NCBI GenBank assembly: GCA_045541495.1 | Contig: JAZQJE010000037.1 | Location: 1 to 28,990, forward strand | Reading direction: 5' to 3' | Source: RGIG3009 sp045541495 | GTDB taxonomy: Bacteria; Bacillota; Clostridia; Oscillospirales; Acutalibacteraceae | DNA length: 28,990 nt | Shown: piece after piece, positions 7,432 through 15,307 of the stretch | How the letters are laid out: each line of letters begins with the position of its first letter | Position numbering within the stretch: the first letter of the stretch is position 1 | Program-made: the position numbers and the translations under genes | Notes under the pieces: model-generated | The model's database searches: none | Seen by the model: the letters and a program-made list of their open reading frames with translations, nothing else | What the model was told of the DNA's origin: nothing

Positions 7432-9039
7432 ATGAAAAAACGGACGGTTGGTTTGTTCGCCGCCATACTGTTTGCGTTCAGCGGTATTTTGGTGCGGTTA
7501 TACGATCTGACAGATGAAGAATTGCGGCAGGCCGCCCAGTCCCAATCCACCGTCCGCGTGACGGTGGCCAGCGCTCGCGGGACGATCTACGATCGGGAAT
7601 TGGTTCCTCTCACTAACGGGGAAACGGAATATCGTGCAAGCGTGGCGCCGACCCCCGAAGCCATTGCCACTCTTGCATCCGTCCTGCCCGACGAGGACTG
7701 GGAGCCGTTATATGAACAGTTGCAAAACGGCAAACCCGTGGTATCGGTCATGGGCGATACCCCCTCGTTATCCACGGGGATATCGCTGTTTACGGTGCCG
7801 ATACGATATAGCCAAGCCATGTCTGCCACCCATGTGATCGGCTATTTGGGAGATGACGGGATCCATGGTGCCACCGGTATTGAAAAAGCCTTGGATGACG
7901 AACTGCTGGCCATGGGCGGCGAATTGACGGTCACCTATGAGACCGACGGACGAGGACGGGTGCTGTCGGGGGGAGACGTAGTAGTAGAAAATACTCTTGC
8001 TAATGCGAAAGCGGGCGTGGTCTTAACGCTGGATGCCCGTATTCAAGGAATCGTGGAAGCCCGCGGTACCGCCCTGTTGGAAAAAGGTGCCGTGGTGGTG
8101 CTGGATCCTGCAAACGGCGATGTTTTGGCCATGGCCAGTTTTCCCACGTTTCAACCGTGCCAATTAGCTTCCTATTTAGAGGCGGAAAACTCGCCCTTGT
8201 TCAATCGTGCCACTGCCGCTTATAATTGCGGCTCGGTCTTTAAGATCGTATCGGCCGCCGCGGCCTTGGAACAACAGATATCCTTAACCCAAACCTTTTA
8301 TTGCGCGGGCAGTTTGCCTGTGGGTGCCAATGTGATCAAATGTCACCATATACTGGGTCACGGGTGGCAGGACCTGACGGCGGGATTTGTGAATTCCTGT
8401 AACCCTTATTTTATCCAGTTGATCCAACAGGTAAAGGGACGCCCGCTATACCGGTTAGCATCTGCCATGAGTTTTGACAGCGCGCTGACGTTAACTGCGG
8501 GGTATACTACTGCTTCGGCGGTATTTCCCACCGAAGAAGAATTGAACCAGGCCACGGCTTTGGCAAACGTTTCGTTCGGGCAGGGCGAATTGAGCGCCAC
8601 GCCTCTCCATATCGCCCAAATGACCGCTTCAGTGGTGAACGGCGGTACAGTAGTACCGTCCCGCTTGGTGTTAGGGCGCGTAGACAAAGAAGGACGATTT
8701 ACCGCCGCCGAGACCGAACCGCCCGTTCGCCTGTATTCCAAAAATACTGCCGCCCGTTTGCGGGAAATGATGTGTAAAGCGGTGTTGTCGGGTACCGGTG
8801 CGGATGCGCGTCCCTCGGTGGGAAGCGCGGGCGGTAAGACGGGTACGGCCGAAACGGGGTGGGTGTTGGAAGACGGGACCACCATGGTGCAAAGTTGGTT
8901 TACGGGATTTTACCCCGCGGACGATCCCGATTATGTCATTACGGTGTTGTCGGAAGATGCGGGACGAAGCAAGAAAAACGCGTCGCCGGTATTCAAAGCT
9001 ATTTGTGAATCGCTGGCCAACTTGCAGGATGGTTCTTGA
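7432..9039 (+). CDS. Class B penicillin-binding protein (PBP2/SpoVD-like transpeptidase)
   Basis: A 535-residue peptidoglycan DD-transpeptidase anchored by an N-terminal membrane segment (MKKRTVGLFAAILFAFSGIL). The dimerisation domain contains ARGTIYDR near residue 50. The active site is complete: SVFK with nucleophile S268, SCN at 322-324 and KTGT at 469-472. No PASTA repeats are present and the protein is shorter than most SpoVD or PBP2B. A start at 7432 places AAGGGAG seven bases upstream. An upstream in-frame start at 7372 would run through the hairpin and lacks a signal sequence. The gene follows mltG and U32 and may be partly uncoupled by the hairpin. Vegetative or sporulation use cannot be decided here. 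Confidence 0.9.
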   Translation: MKKRTVGLFAAILFAFSGILVRLYDLTDEELRQAAQSQSTVRVTVASARGTIYDRELVPLTNGETEYRASVAPTPEAIATLASVLPDEDWEPLYEQLQNGKPVVSVMGDTPSLSTGISLFTVPIRYSQAMSATHVIGYLGDDGIHGATGIEKALDDELLAMGGELTVTYETDGRGRVLSGGDVVVENTLANAKAGVVLTLDARIQGIVEARGTALLEKGAVVVLDPANGDVLAMASFPTFQPCQLASYLEAENSPLFNRATAAYNCGSVFKIVSAAAALEQQISLTQTFYCAGSLPVGANVIKCHHILGHGWQDLTAGFVNSCNPYFIQLIQQVKGRPLYRLASAMSFDSALTLTAGYTTASAVFPTEEELNQATALANVSFGQGELSATPLHIAQMTASVVNGGTVVPSRLVLGRVDKEGRFTAAETEPPVRLYSKNTAARLREMMCKAVLSGTGADARPSVGSAGGKTGTAETGWVLEDGTTMVQSWFTGFYPADDPDYVITVLSEDAGRSKKNASPVFKAICESLANLQDGS

Positions 9040-9064
9040 CAAACGGACGGGAGCATGATATAGT
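9036..9064 (+). promoter_or_regulatory. SigA promoter for the CNNM/CorC transporter
   Basis: A consensus TTGACA (9036-9041), a 17-base spacer and TATAGT (9059-9064). The stop codon of the PBP gene (TGA, 9037-9039) lies inside the -35 box. Transcription would begin near 9071, giving a leader of about 165 bases. Confidence 0.8.
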
Positions 9065-9099
9065 GGGATCACTTTATCAGAAAGGTTTTTTTGTTTCAC

Positions 9100-9153
9100 A
9101 TGGACAGCGACAGTAGCGATTGTAACCGAAACAAGTGCATACAGACAAAATAA
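9100..9153 (+). CDS. Candidate 17-residue leader peptide
   Basis: A short frame, MDSDSSDCNRNKCIQTK then TAA, lies inside the leader of the transporter gene. Its stop codon (9151-9153) abuts the terminator-like hairpin that starts at 9152. The first seven residues carry three Asp alternating with Ser. No good ribosome binding site is seen: AAAGG at 9081-9085 is 14 bases away. The position fits a regulatory leader peptide, but translation is unproven and the frame could be chance. Confidence 0.3.
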   Translation: MDSDSSDCNRNKCIQTK

Positions 9154-9196
9154 AGGCATAGCTTGCGGCAGTTTTGCGGCGCGGGCTGTGCTTTTT
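9152..9196 (+). terminator. Attenuator-like hairpin in the transporter leader
   Basis: GCATAGC (9156-9162) pairs with GCTGTGC (9185-9191) including one G-U pair. An inner TTGC/GCGG helix adds four pairs, and outer AAAG/TTTT pairing extends the base. Five T follow (9192-9196). It lies between the promoter and the coding start at 9238, so it would stop transcription before the gene unless an alternative fold forms. Confidence 0.55.
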
Positions 9197-9237
9197 GTGC
9201 GTTCATGAGAAAACAAAACTTATTGGAGGGACGTTTT

Positions 9238-10557
9238 GTGGATTCCATTTGGTTTCCGCTGGTGTTGCAAGTGGTGCTTATTGCACTCAACGCGGTGTTT
9301 GCCTGCGCTGAGATTGCGGTGATCTCCATCAACGATGCCAAACTGGCTAAAATGATCACCGACGGCGATAAACGGGCAGTACGCCTCGGCCGCCTTACCA
9401 GTCAACCTGCCAAGTTTTTGGCCACCATTCAGGTGGCGATCACCTTGTCAGGTTTTCTGGGCAGTGCTTTTGCGGCGGATAACTTTTCCGACCCGTTGGT
9501 AGAGGTGTTGATCGGGTGGGGAGTCACCATTCCCCGTACCACTCTCAACTCCATCGCGGTGGTTGCCATCACGTTGATCTTGTCGTATTTTACCTTGATC
9601 TTGGGCGAACTGGTACCCAAACGGGTAGCTATGAAAAAAGCAGAGTCGTTGGCACTGGGCATGTCGGCATTTTTAACCTTTATTTCCCGCCTGTTTGCCC
9701 CTGTGGTGTGGTTTTTATCCGCTTCCACCAACGGTGTGCTCCGTCTGCTGGGAATTGATCCCAATGCGGAGGATGACGAGGTCAGTGAAGAAGAGATTCG
9801 CATGATGGTGGATGTGGGCAGCGAAAAAGGCGTTATCGACGACGACGAAAAACTCATGATTCAAAATGTATTTGAGTTTGATGATCTGACCGCCGAGGAG
9901 ATCGCCACCCACCGCACCGAAATGGTGGTGCTGTGGATGGAAGATTCCATGGACGAATGGGAACATATCATTCGGGAAAATCGCCACAGTTTGTATCCCA
10001 TTTGCGGGAAAGATGTAGACGATATCGTAGGTGTGTTATCCATTAAAGACTATTTCCGTTTAGAGGATCACAGCCGTGAATCGGTGATGAAAAATGCGGT
10101 GCGCCCCGCTTATTTTGTTCCGGATAGTATTAAAGCGGATGTGTTGTTCCAACGGATGCAACAATCCCGCACCCATTTTTCTGTCGTGTTGGATGAGTAC
10201 GGCGGCGTGTTTGGTATTGTCACCATGAACGACTTGTTAGAGCAGTTGGTGGGCGATCTGAATGACGGGGAAGAAGAGGCGCCGCCGGAGATTGAGCAAG
10301 TGGCAGAGGGTGTTTTCCGTGTGGCGGGTACCGCCCCCCTTAATGAAGTGGCGGAAACGCTGGGAGTGACGTTGCCCGAAGACACCTACGACACCTTTGG
10401 TGGGTATGTATTTGGGGAATACGGCGCTATCCCCGCAGACGGCACGTCCATTTGTGTGGAAACGGATCGATTGACCGTGCAGGTCACTGAGATCCGCGAT
10501 CATCATATGGAAAGCGCTACGGTGACAGTAAAAGCTATGGAAGAAACCCCTGCTTGA
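9238..10557 (+). CDS. CNNM/CorC-type (HlyC/CorC) ion transporter with CBS pair
   Basis: A 439-residue membrane protein of the DUF21-CBS-CorC_HlyC family, linked to Mg2+ (and Co2+) transport in CNNM and CorC/MpfA relatives. Residues about 5-150 form the DUF21 membrane domain (FFACAEIAVISIND-like start, then GFLGSAFAADNFSDPL and LVPKRVAMKKAE). Two CBS motifs span about 190-320 (ATHRTEMVVLW..., FGIVTMNDLLEQLVGDL), and the C-terminus is the CorC_HlyC domain (about 345-430). GTG at 9238 is chosen because GGAGGG (9225-9230) is seven bases upstream; an in-frame ATG at 9163 lies inside the leader hairpin. The transported ion is inferred from the family. Confidence 0.9.
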   Translation: MDSIWFPLVLQVVLIALNAVFACAEIAVISINDAKLAKMITDGDKRAVRLGRLTSQPAKFLATIQVAITLSGFLGSAFAADNFSDPLVEVLIGWGVTIPRTTLNSIAVVAITLILSYFTLILGELVPKRVAMKKAESLALGMSAFLTFISRLFAPVVWFLSASTNGVLRLLGIDPNAEDDEVSEEEIRMMVDVGSEKGVIDDDEKLMIQNVFEFDDLTAEEIATHRTEMVVLWMEDSMDEWEHIIRENRHSLYPICGKDVDDIVGVLSIKDYFRLEDHSRESVMKNAVRPAYFVPDSIKADVLFQRMQQSRTHFSVVLDEYGGVFGIVTMNDLLEQLVGDLNDGEEEAPPEIEQVAEGVFRVAGTAPLNEVAETLGVTLPEDTYDTFGGYVFGEYGAIPADGTSICVETDRLTVQVTEIRDHHMESATVTVKAMEETPA

Positions 10558-10582
10558 CAAAGGACGGGAAATCTTGTATACT
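10554..10582 (+). promoter_or_regulatory. SigA promoter for the T-box/alaS unit
   Basis: TTGACA (10554-10559), a 17-base spacer and TATACT (10577-10582). The transporter stop codon TGA (10555-10557) sits within the -35 box, the same arrangement as at the previous gene junction. Confidence 0.85.
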
Positions 10583-10588
10583 GATTTC

Positions 10589-10816
10589 AATATAAAACGG
10601 CGATGACGGGAAGAACCGCCTGTACGGTGTTCAGAGAGTGTTGTCCACGGCTGAAAGGCAACACGACCGATGGCGGAGGCCACCCCCGAGCCCTGCTGCG
10701 ATGAGCGGCGGCGTATACCGGCGTTAACGGTGTTGAGTGGCGCATTTTGTGTGCGCAATTTGGGTGGTACCACGGAACCTCCGTCCCATGTTTGGGGCGG
10801 AGGTCCATTTGTTTTT
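10589..10816 (+). promoter_or_regulatory. T-box riboswitch upstream of alaS
   Basis: A leader of about 230 bases with T-box hallmarks. It has an early GATGACGGGAAGAA element (K-turn region of stem I), CAGAGAG at 10632-10638, a CGGCTGAAAGGCAACAC distal-loop element, and the T-box sequence TGGTACCACGG at 10765-10775 in the antiterminator, followed by a terminator. Uncharged tRNA-Ala is the expected ligand because alaS follows. The GCN specifier triplet is probably in the 10672-10682 region (GGCGGAGGCCA), but I could not fix the exact codon by eye. Confidence 0.92.
10777..10816 (+). terminator. T-box terminator of alaS
   Basis: ACCTCCGTCCC (10777-10787) pairs with GGGGCGGAGGT (10794-10804), 11 bp with one G-U pair and a six-base loop, followed by ATTTGTTTTT. 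The 5' arm is shared with the antiterminator side, allowing the usual switch. Confidence 0.88.
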
Positions 10817-10836
10817 AAGAAAGGAAGCAGGATACT

Positions 10837-13479
10837 ATGAAATGGACAGGATTAAACGAACTGCGGGAGAAATATTTGAGTTTCTTCGAGAGTAAAGGGC
10901 ATCTGCGGTTGCCCAGTTTCCCGCTGGTGCCGAAAAACGACGCGTCGTTGTTGCTCATTAACTCCGGCATGGCGCCTATGAAGAAGTATTTCACAGGGGA
11001 GGTCACCCCGCCCCGCAAACGGGTGACCACCTGCCAAAAATGTATCCGCACCCCCGACATCGAGCGTGTGGGTAAGACTGCCCGCCACGGTACCTATTTT
11101 GAAATGCTGGGTAACTTCAGCTTCGGCGACTATTTCAAACATGAAGCCACCGCTTGGGCGTGGGAATTCTGCACCAAGGTGTTGGAATTGCCCGTGGATC
11201 GGATTTGGGTATCTATTTACGAGAAGGATGACGAGGCGTTTGAGATCTGGACCAAAGAAGTGGGTGTTTCTCCCGACCGTATCGTCCGTTTGGGGAAAGA
11301 AGACAATTTCTGGGAGCACGGTTCCGGCCCTTGCGGTCCCTGTTCCGAACTGTATTTTGACCGCGGCGAAGAATACGGTTGCGGCTCTCCCGATTGCGGC
11401 GTTGGTTGCGAATGTGACCGCTATATCGAGTTTTGGAACAACGTATTTACCCAGTTTGACAACGATGGTAACGGCAATTACACGCCCCTTGACCATCCCA
11501 ATATCGATACGGGTATGGGGCTGGAACGACTGGCGTGTATTATGCAGGGTGTCCACAATTTGTTTGAGGTGGATACCGTTCAGAATATCATGAAACACAT
11601 CAGCCGTATCGCGGGTGTAAATTACGGCGCGGGTGAAAAAACCGACATGTCGTTGCGTGTGATCACCGACCATATCCGCTCCACTACCTTTATGATCGGG
11701 GACAGTGTGTTGCCGTCCAACGAGGGCAGAGGTTATGTGTTGCGCCGTTTGCTTCGTCGTGCCGCCCGTCACGGTCGGTTGCTGGGGATTCATCGCCCGT
11801 TCTTGTATGAAGTGTGCGAGACGGTGATCGGTGAAAATCTCACCGCCTATCCCGAACTGAACGATAAAAAAGATTTTATCATTAAAGTGATTCGCAACGA
11901 AGAAGAAGCCTTTGAAAAAACGCTGGACAGCGGGTTGTCGGTGCTGGAAACGATGCTGGCGGATGTGAGAGACGAGGTGTTGTCGGGCGACGATGCCTTT
12001 AAACTGTACGATACTTACGGTTTCCCGCTGGATCTGACACAGGATATTCTGGAAGAAAAGGGTATCACAGTGGACGAAGATCGATTCCATGAACTCATGA
12101 ACGAGCAACGCCGTCGCGCCCGTGCCGCCCGTAAAGATGCGGGTGCCGATGCCTGGAAAGGTAATCCCAACATTGCCGAACAGCTGGTAGCAGGTACTTT
12201 TGTGGGTTATGCCGCCATGGAGAGCGAAGCTCATGTTACCGCCATCATTCGGGATAACGAATTGGTGGAAACCCTCGCCGATGGCGAAACCGCTACGCTG
12301 CTTTTGGATGTGACGCCGTTCTACGGTGAAAGCGGCGGTCAGGTAGGGGATATTGGTGTGATCGAAGGGGATGGTATCTGTTTTGAAGTGACCGATACCC
12401 AAAAGACCGCCGGTGGCGTGATGTTGCATATCGGTACGCTGAAAAACGGCGAATTGAACGTTGGCAACGCCGTTACCGCCCGTGTAAACGCGGATGCTCG
12501 CCGCGCTACCATGCGCAACCATTCCGCCGCTCACTTGTTACAGGCAGCCCTCCGCAAAGTGCTGGGTACTCATGTGGAACAGGCGGGTCAGTTGGTGGAT
12601 GCCGACCGCGTGCGGTTTGACTTTACCCATTTCTCCGCCCTTACGGCTGACGAACTGAAACAAGTGGAAACATTGGTTAATACGTGGATCTTGGACGGTG
12701 CCGATATCACCATGACCGAAATGCCCATTGACGAAGCCCGTAAACTGGGTGCCATGGCGTTGTTCGGCGAAAAATACGGTGATGTGGTGCGCGTGGTGAA
12801 GATGGGCGATGTATCCATTGAACTATGCGGCGGTACTCATGCGGACAATACGGCTAAATTGGGTTTGTTTCACATTTTGTCCGAAACTTCCGTGGCGGCG
12901 GGCGTTCGACGTATCGAAGCCTTTACAGGCGCACAGGTAAAACGGTTGTTAGATAAGTATTACGATGAGATGACCGCGGCCGCGGCTACCATGAAAGCCA
13001 ACGGTCCCGATGATTTGATCCGCCGCGCGGGTCAACTGTTGACCGAACTGAAAGATACGCAAAAAGAACTGCAGACCATGAAAAACCAGCAAGCGGCGTC
13101 GCAGATGGGCGATCTGTTGCAACAGGCCGTGGATTGCGGTGGCGTGCAACTGGTCACCGCTGTGTTTGACGGTATGGAAGGCGGCGACCTGCGGGCGCTG
13201 TGCGACCGTTGCCGCGATCGCAATATGGATAAAACCGTGGTGGTGTTGGCGGGTACTTGCGCCGAAAAGGGCAGTGTATCCTTTGCTTGCTATTGCACCG
13301 ATGGTGCCGTCAAATCGGGTGCCAACGCGGGCACGATCGTGCGGGAAGTGGCGACACTTTGCGGCGGAAAAGGCGGCGGCCGTCCTGATATGGCTATGGC
13401 AGGCGGCAAAGAGATTGAAAAGACCGCCGAAGCTATGGCGGCGGTGTCGGATATTCTCAAATCGATGTTGAAAGGTTGA
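10837..13479 (+). CDS. alaS: Alanyl-tRNA synthetase
   Basis: It charges tRNA-Ala and clears mischarged Ser/Gly. The 880-residue length matches full bacterial AlaRS. The N-terminal class II catalytic core begins LREKYLSFFESKGHLRLPSFPLVP, with TCQKCIRTPDIE and HGTYFEMLGNFSFGDYFK following. The editing-domain zinc site is intact: H562 and H566 in RNHSAAHLL, and C664 and H668 in CGGTHADN. The C-terminal region has a coiled stretch (about 710-755) and the C-Ala domain (KGGGRPDMAMAGG). AAGGAAG precedes the start. Expression is controlled by the T-box upstream. hinT and an exonuclease gene follow with little spacing. Confidence 0.98.
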   Translation: MKWTGLNELREKYLSFFESKGHLRLPSFPLVPKNDASLLLINSGMAPMKKYFTGEVTPPRKRVTTCQKCIRTPDIERVGKTARHGTYFEMLGNFSFGDYFKHEATAWAWEFCTKVLELPVDRIWVSIYEKDDEAFEIWTKEVGVSPDRIVRLGKEDNFWEHGSGPCGPCSELYFDRGEEYGCGSPDCGVGCECDRYIEFWNNVFTQFDNDGNGNYTPLDHPNIDTGMGLERLACIMQGVHNLFEVDTVQNIMKHISRIAGVNYGAGEKTDMSLRVITDHIRSTTFMIGDSVLPSNEGRGYVLRRLLRRAARHGRLLGIHRPFLYEVCETVIGENLTAYPELNDKKDFIIKVIRNEEEAFEKTLDSGLSVLETMLADVRDEVLSGDDAFKLYDTYGFPLDLTQDILEEKGITVDEDRFHELMNEQRRRARAARKDAGADAWKGNPNIAEQLVAGTFVGYAAMESEAHVTAIIRDNELVETLADGETATLLLDVTPFYGESGGQVGDIGVIEGDGICFEVTDTQKTAGGVMLHIGTLKNGELNVGNAVTARVNADARRATMRNHSAAHLLQAALRKVLGTHVEQAGQLVDADRVRFDFTHFSALTADELKQVETLVNTWILDGADITMTEMPIDEARKLGAMALFGEKYGDVVRVVKMGDVSIELCGGTHADNTAKLGLFHILSETSVAAGVRRIEAFTGAQVKRLLDKYYDEMTAAAATMKANGPDDLIRRAGQLLTELKDTQKELQTMKNQQAASQMGDLLQQAVDCGGVQLVTAVFDGMEGGDLRALCDRCRDRNMDKTVVVLAGTCAEKGSVSFACYCTDGAVKSGANAGTIVREVATLCGGKGGGRPDMAMAGGKEIEKTAEAMAAVSDILKSMLKG

Positions 13480-13484
13480 GTATA

Positions 13485-13817
13485 ATGAATTGCATTTTCT
13501 GTAAGATCATTGCCGGTGAGATCCCGTCCAAGAAATTGTATGAGGACGAGCAAGTGCTGGCGTTCTATGATATCGAACCTAAGGCTCCCGTGCATTTTTT
13601 GGTGATCCCCAAAATCCACTTGACAGGTTGCGGGGATATCACCGCCGATAACAGCGGCGTGGTAGCCCATGTGTTTGAAACTATTGCCCGTTTAACGGCC
13701 AAACTTGGCGTTGACAGTTACCGTGTCATCACCAACAAAGGTGCTGGTGCGGGACAAACTGTACATCATTTGCATTTTCATGTGTTGGGCGGCCGTGCTT
13801 TGGGAGAAATGGGATGA
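13485..13817 (+). CDS. HIT family purine nucleoside phosphoramidase (HinT-like)
   Basis: A 110-residue histidine-triad protein that hydrolyses adenosine phosphoramidates such as aminoacyl- or lysyl-AMP. The triad is HLHFHV at residues 95-100, and the N-terminus CIFCKIIAGEIPSKKLYED is standard HinT. The length is complete. ATG at 13485 is chosen over a TTG at 13476 that would overlap the alaS stop. Linkage to alaS is suggestive, since aminoacyl-tRNA synthetases release aminoacyl-AMP, a known HinT substrate. The stop overlaps the next gene by four bases. Confidence 0.93.
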   Translation: MNCIFCKIIAGEIPSKKLYEDEQVLAFYDIEPKAPVHFLVIPKIHLTGCGDITADNSGVVAHVFETIARLTAKLGVDSYRVITNKGAGAGQTVHHLHFHVLGGRALGEMG

Positions 13818-14698
13818 CGCGAATCATTCTGGATCTGGAATGGAACGGCGCGTATTCCAAGAAAGCCCACGGTTATTTCAATGAAATCATCGAGATCGGT
13901 GCAGTGCGCCTTGCCGAAGACGGGTCCATCGCCGATCGGTTTGATGCCTATATCCGCCCTGTGGTCAGCAAAAAACTGACCAAATTGGTGACTGATCTTA
14001 CGGGAATTACCGACGAACAAGTGGAGCATGGTGCCACCTTTGCGGGAGCGATGTCTCGCTTGAAACGGTTTGTGGGCGGCGGTGAAGTGGTGCTGATGAC
14101 GTGGAGTACCGCCGATCTGTTGGTGCTCATGGAAAATTGCCGTTATTTTTTCGGCGATGACCATATCCCGTTTTTTACCGCTTATATGGATCTGCAGGCC
14201 TATGCCCAAGCCAGACGACAGGTAGGCGGGGGACAACAAATTTCCTTGCTGAATTTCGGCGAATCGCTGGGACTCACCGGTGACGGTCGAGAACTGCATC
14301 ACGCTATTGACGACAGCGTGTTGGCGGCAGAGATCTTTAAACAGGTATATGAAGAAACCAGTTTCCGCAAGGCTTTATCGGGGATGGATGAGGAATTTCA
14401 TCGCCGTATCACTTTCCGCACCACGTATCTGTCCGATATCAACAGTCCGCTTATTCGCCGTTCGGATCTGCGGTTTGCCTGCGATGCCTGTGGACGAAAT
14501 TTAAAACGAGTAAGTAATTGGAAATTCTATAACCGCATGTTTTTCGCCACCTTTCGGTGCGAAGCTTGTGACCGCAACTTCACCGGTCGTGTTCAGGCAA
14601 AGCACAAATACGAAGGCGTGGAACTAAAAAAGCGATTGGTAGCAAAAAAACCGAAAGAAGAAAAAACGACAACAAACGAAAGCGACCTTCCTGTGTGA
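13814..14698 (+). CDS. DEDDh 3'-5' exonuclease with C-terminal zinc ribbon
   Basis: A 294-residue protein. Residues about 1-180 are an RNase T/DnaQ-like exonuclease domain: LDLEWN supplies the first Asp and Glu (D7, E9), FNEIIEIGAVRL follows, and HHAIDD supplies the late His and Asp, so the catalytic set appears complete. The C-terminal part has two CxxC knuckles, CDACGRN and CEACDRN, about 37 residues apart, likely binding zinc, and ends in a Lys-rich tail. It resembles KapD-like exonucleases, but the zinc-ribbon tail is extra. DNA or RNA substrate is not known. Translation is coupled to hinT (four-base overlap) and a terminator overlaps the stop codon. Confidence 0.83.
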   Translation: MTRIILDLEWNGAYSKKAHGYFNEIIEIGAVRLAEDGSIADRFDAYIRPVVSKKLTKLVTDLTGITDEQVEHGATFAGAMSRLKRFVGGGEVVLMTWSTADLLVLMENCRYFFGDDHIPFFTAYMDLQAYAQARRQVGGGQQISLLNFGESLGLTGDGRELHHAIDDSVLAAEIFKQVYEETSFRKALSGMDEEFHRRITFRTTYLSDINSPLIRRSDLRFACDACGRNLKRVSNWKFYNRMFFATFRCEACDRNFTGRVQAKHKYEGVELKKRLVAKKPKEEKTTTNESDLPV

Positions 14699-14716
14699 TA
14701 GGAAGGTTGCTTTTTT
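14681..14716 (+). terminator. Intrinsic terminator of the alaS operon
   Basis: AGCGACCTTCCT (14681-14692) pairs with AGGAAGGTTGCT (14700-14711), 12 bp with one G-U pair and a seven-base loop, followed by six T. The exonuclease stop codon is inside the loop. Confidence 0.92.
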
Positions 14717-14717
14717 C

Positions 14718-14744
14718 ACCCTTTTTATGAGAATACATACACTG
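14718..14744 (+). promoter_or_regulatory. Sporulation sigma (SigE/SigK-like) promoter for cotJ
   Basis: CATACACT at 14736-14743 matches the mother-cell -10 pattern (SigE CATACANT, SigK CATANNNTA). An AC at 14718-14719 is 16 bases upstream, which suits SigK best; the SigE -35 is poor. The site is about 45 bases before the cotJA start and just after the terminator. B. subtilis cotJ is SigE-controlled. Confidence 0.45.
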
Positions 14745-14787
14745 GTAAAGGGGAATCCCTAAATTTTATGAAAAGGAGTTAAGCGCA

Positions 14788-15051
14788 TTGAATCGTTCGT
14801 ACTACAATCGCAATCAAACCATGGCACGCCGTCAAATATACAACACGGTAGCGCAGGACAGTTGTCCTTGCCAACCCACGGCGTATCAGGCAGAACCTAC
14901 GGCGGATTGCGAAAAGATGGTTTTGGCAATGTCGTATGTGCCGTGGCAACACTGGAACACGGTTTACGAGGCGGATACCGCCTTCGTGCAGGGAACACTG
15001 TTTCCTGAACTGGACAAACCTTGGTTAGCAGGAGGGATGAACTGTGGATAA
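14788..15051 (+). CDS. cotJA: Spore coat-associated protein CotJA
   Basis: An 87-residue protein of the CotJA family. The conserved core is LAMSYVPWQHWNTVYEADTAFVQGTLFPELDKPWL (residues about 46-80). The N-terminal half is polar with two Cys pairs (CPCQP). It starts at TTG (14788), nine bases after AAGGAG. CotJA is needed to place CotJC in the coat in B. subtilis. It is the first gene of cotJABC and overlaps cotJB by eight bases. It marks the organism as an endospore former. Confidence 0.9.
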   Translation: MNRSYYNRNQTMARRQIYNTVAQDSCPCQPTAYQAEPTADCEKMVLAMSYVPWQHWNTVYEADTAFVQGTLFPELDKPWLAGGMNCG

Positions 15052-15304
15052 CGGTACCGCATTAAAACATCGCATTCACGCGCTGGACTTTGCGTTGTTG
15101 GAGATAGCATTGTTTTTGGACACCAATCCCTGCAACGAGCAGGCACTGTGTAAGCGCGGCCAATTGATGGAGGAGCGCGACGCGCTGATCGCCGCCTATG
15201 AGGAACAGTTCTGCCCCTATGTGGTGACCAAAGCCGATGTGACCGGCGACCGTTGGTGTTGGGTACAAGGTCCTTGGCCTTGGGAATACGGAAAGGAGTG
15301 TTGA
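15044..15304 (+). CDS. cotJB: Spore coat protein CotJB
   Basis: An 86-residue CotJB-family protein. A helical N-terminus (LDFALLEIALFLDTNP) is followed by the characteristic C-terminal WCWVQGPWPWE. It starts with GTG at 15044, with GGAGGG (15031-15036) seven bases upstream inside cotJA. It ends three bases before cotJC. CotJB is a small component of the spore coat; its biochemical role is not known. Confidence 0.92.
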   Translation: MDNGTALKHRIHALDFALLEIALFLDTNPCNEQALCKRGQLMEERDALIAAYEEQFCPYVVTKADVTGDRWCWVQGPWPWEYGKEC

Positions 15305-15307
15305 CTT

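Noticed and set aside
10852..12534. A 560-codon minus-strand frame opposite alaS
   Set aside because: It is antisense to a clear AlaRS with all motifs, has low-complexity His/Gln-rich sequence and no ribosome site. It is a codon-bias shadow.
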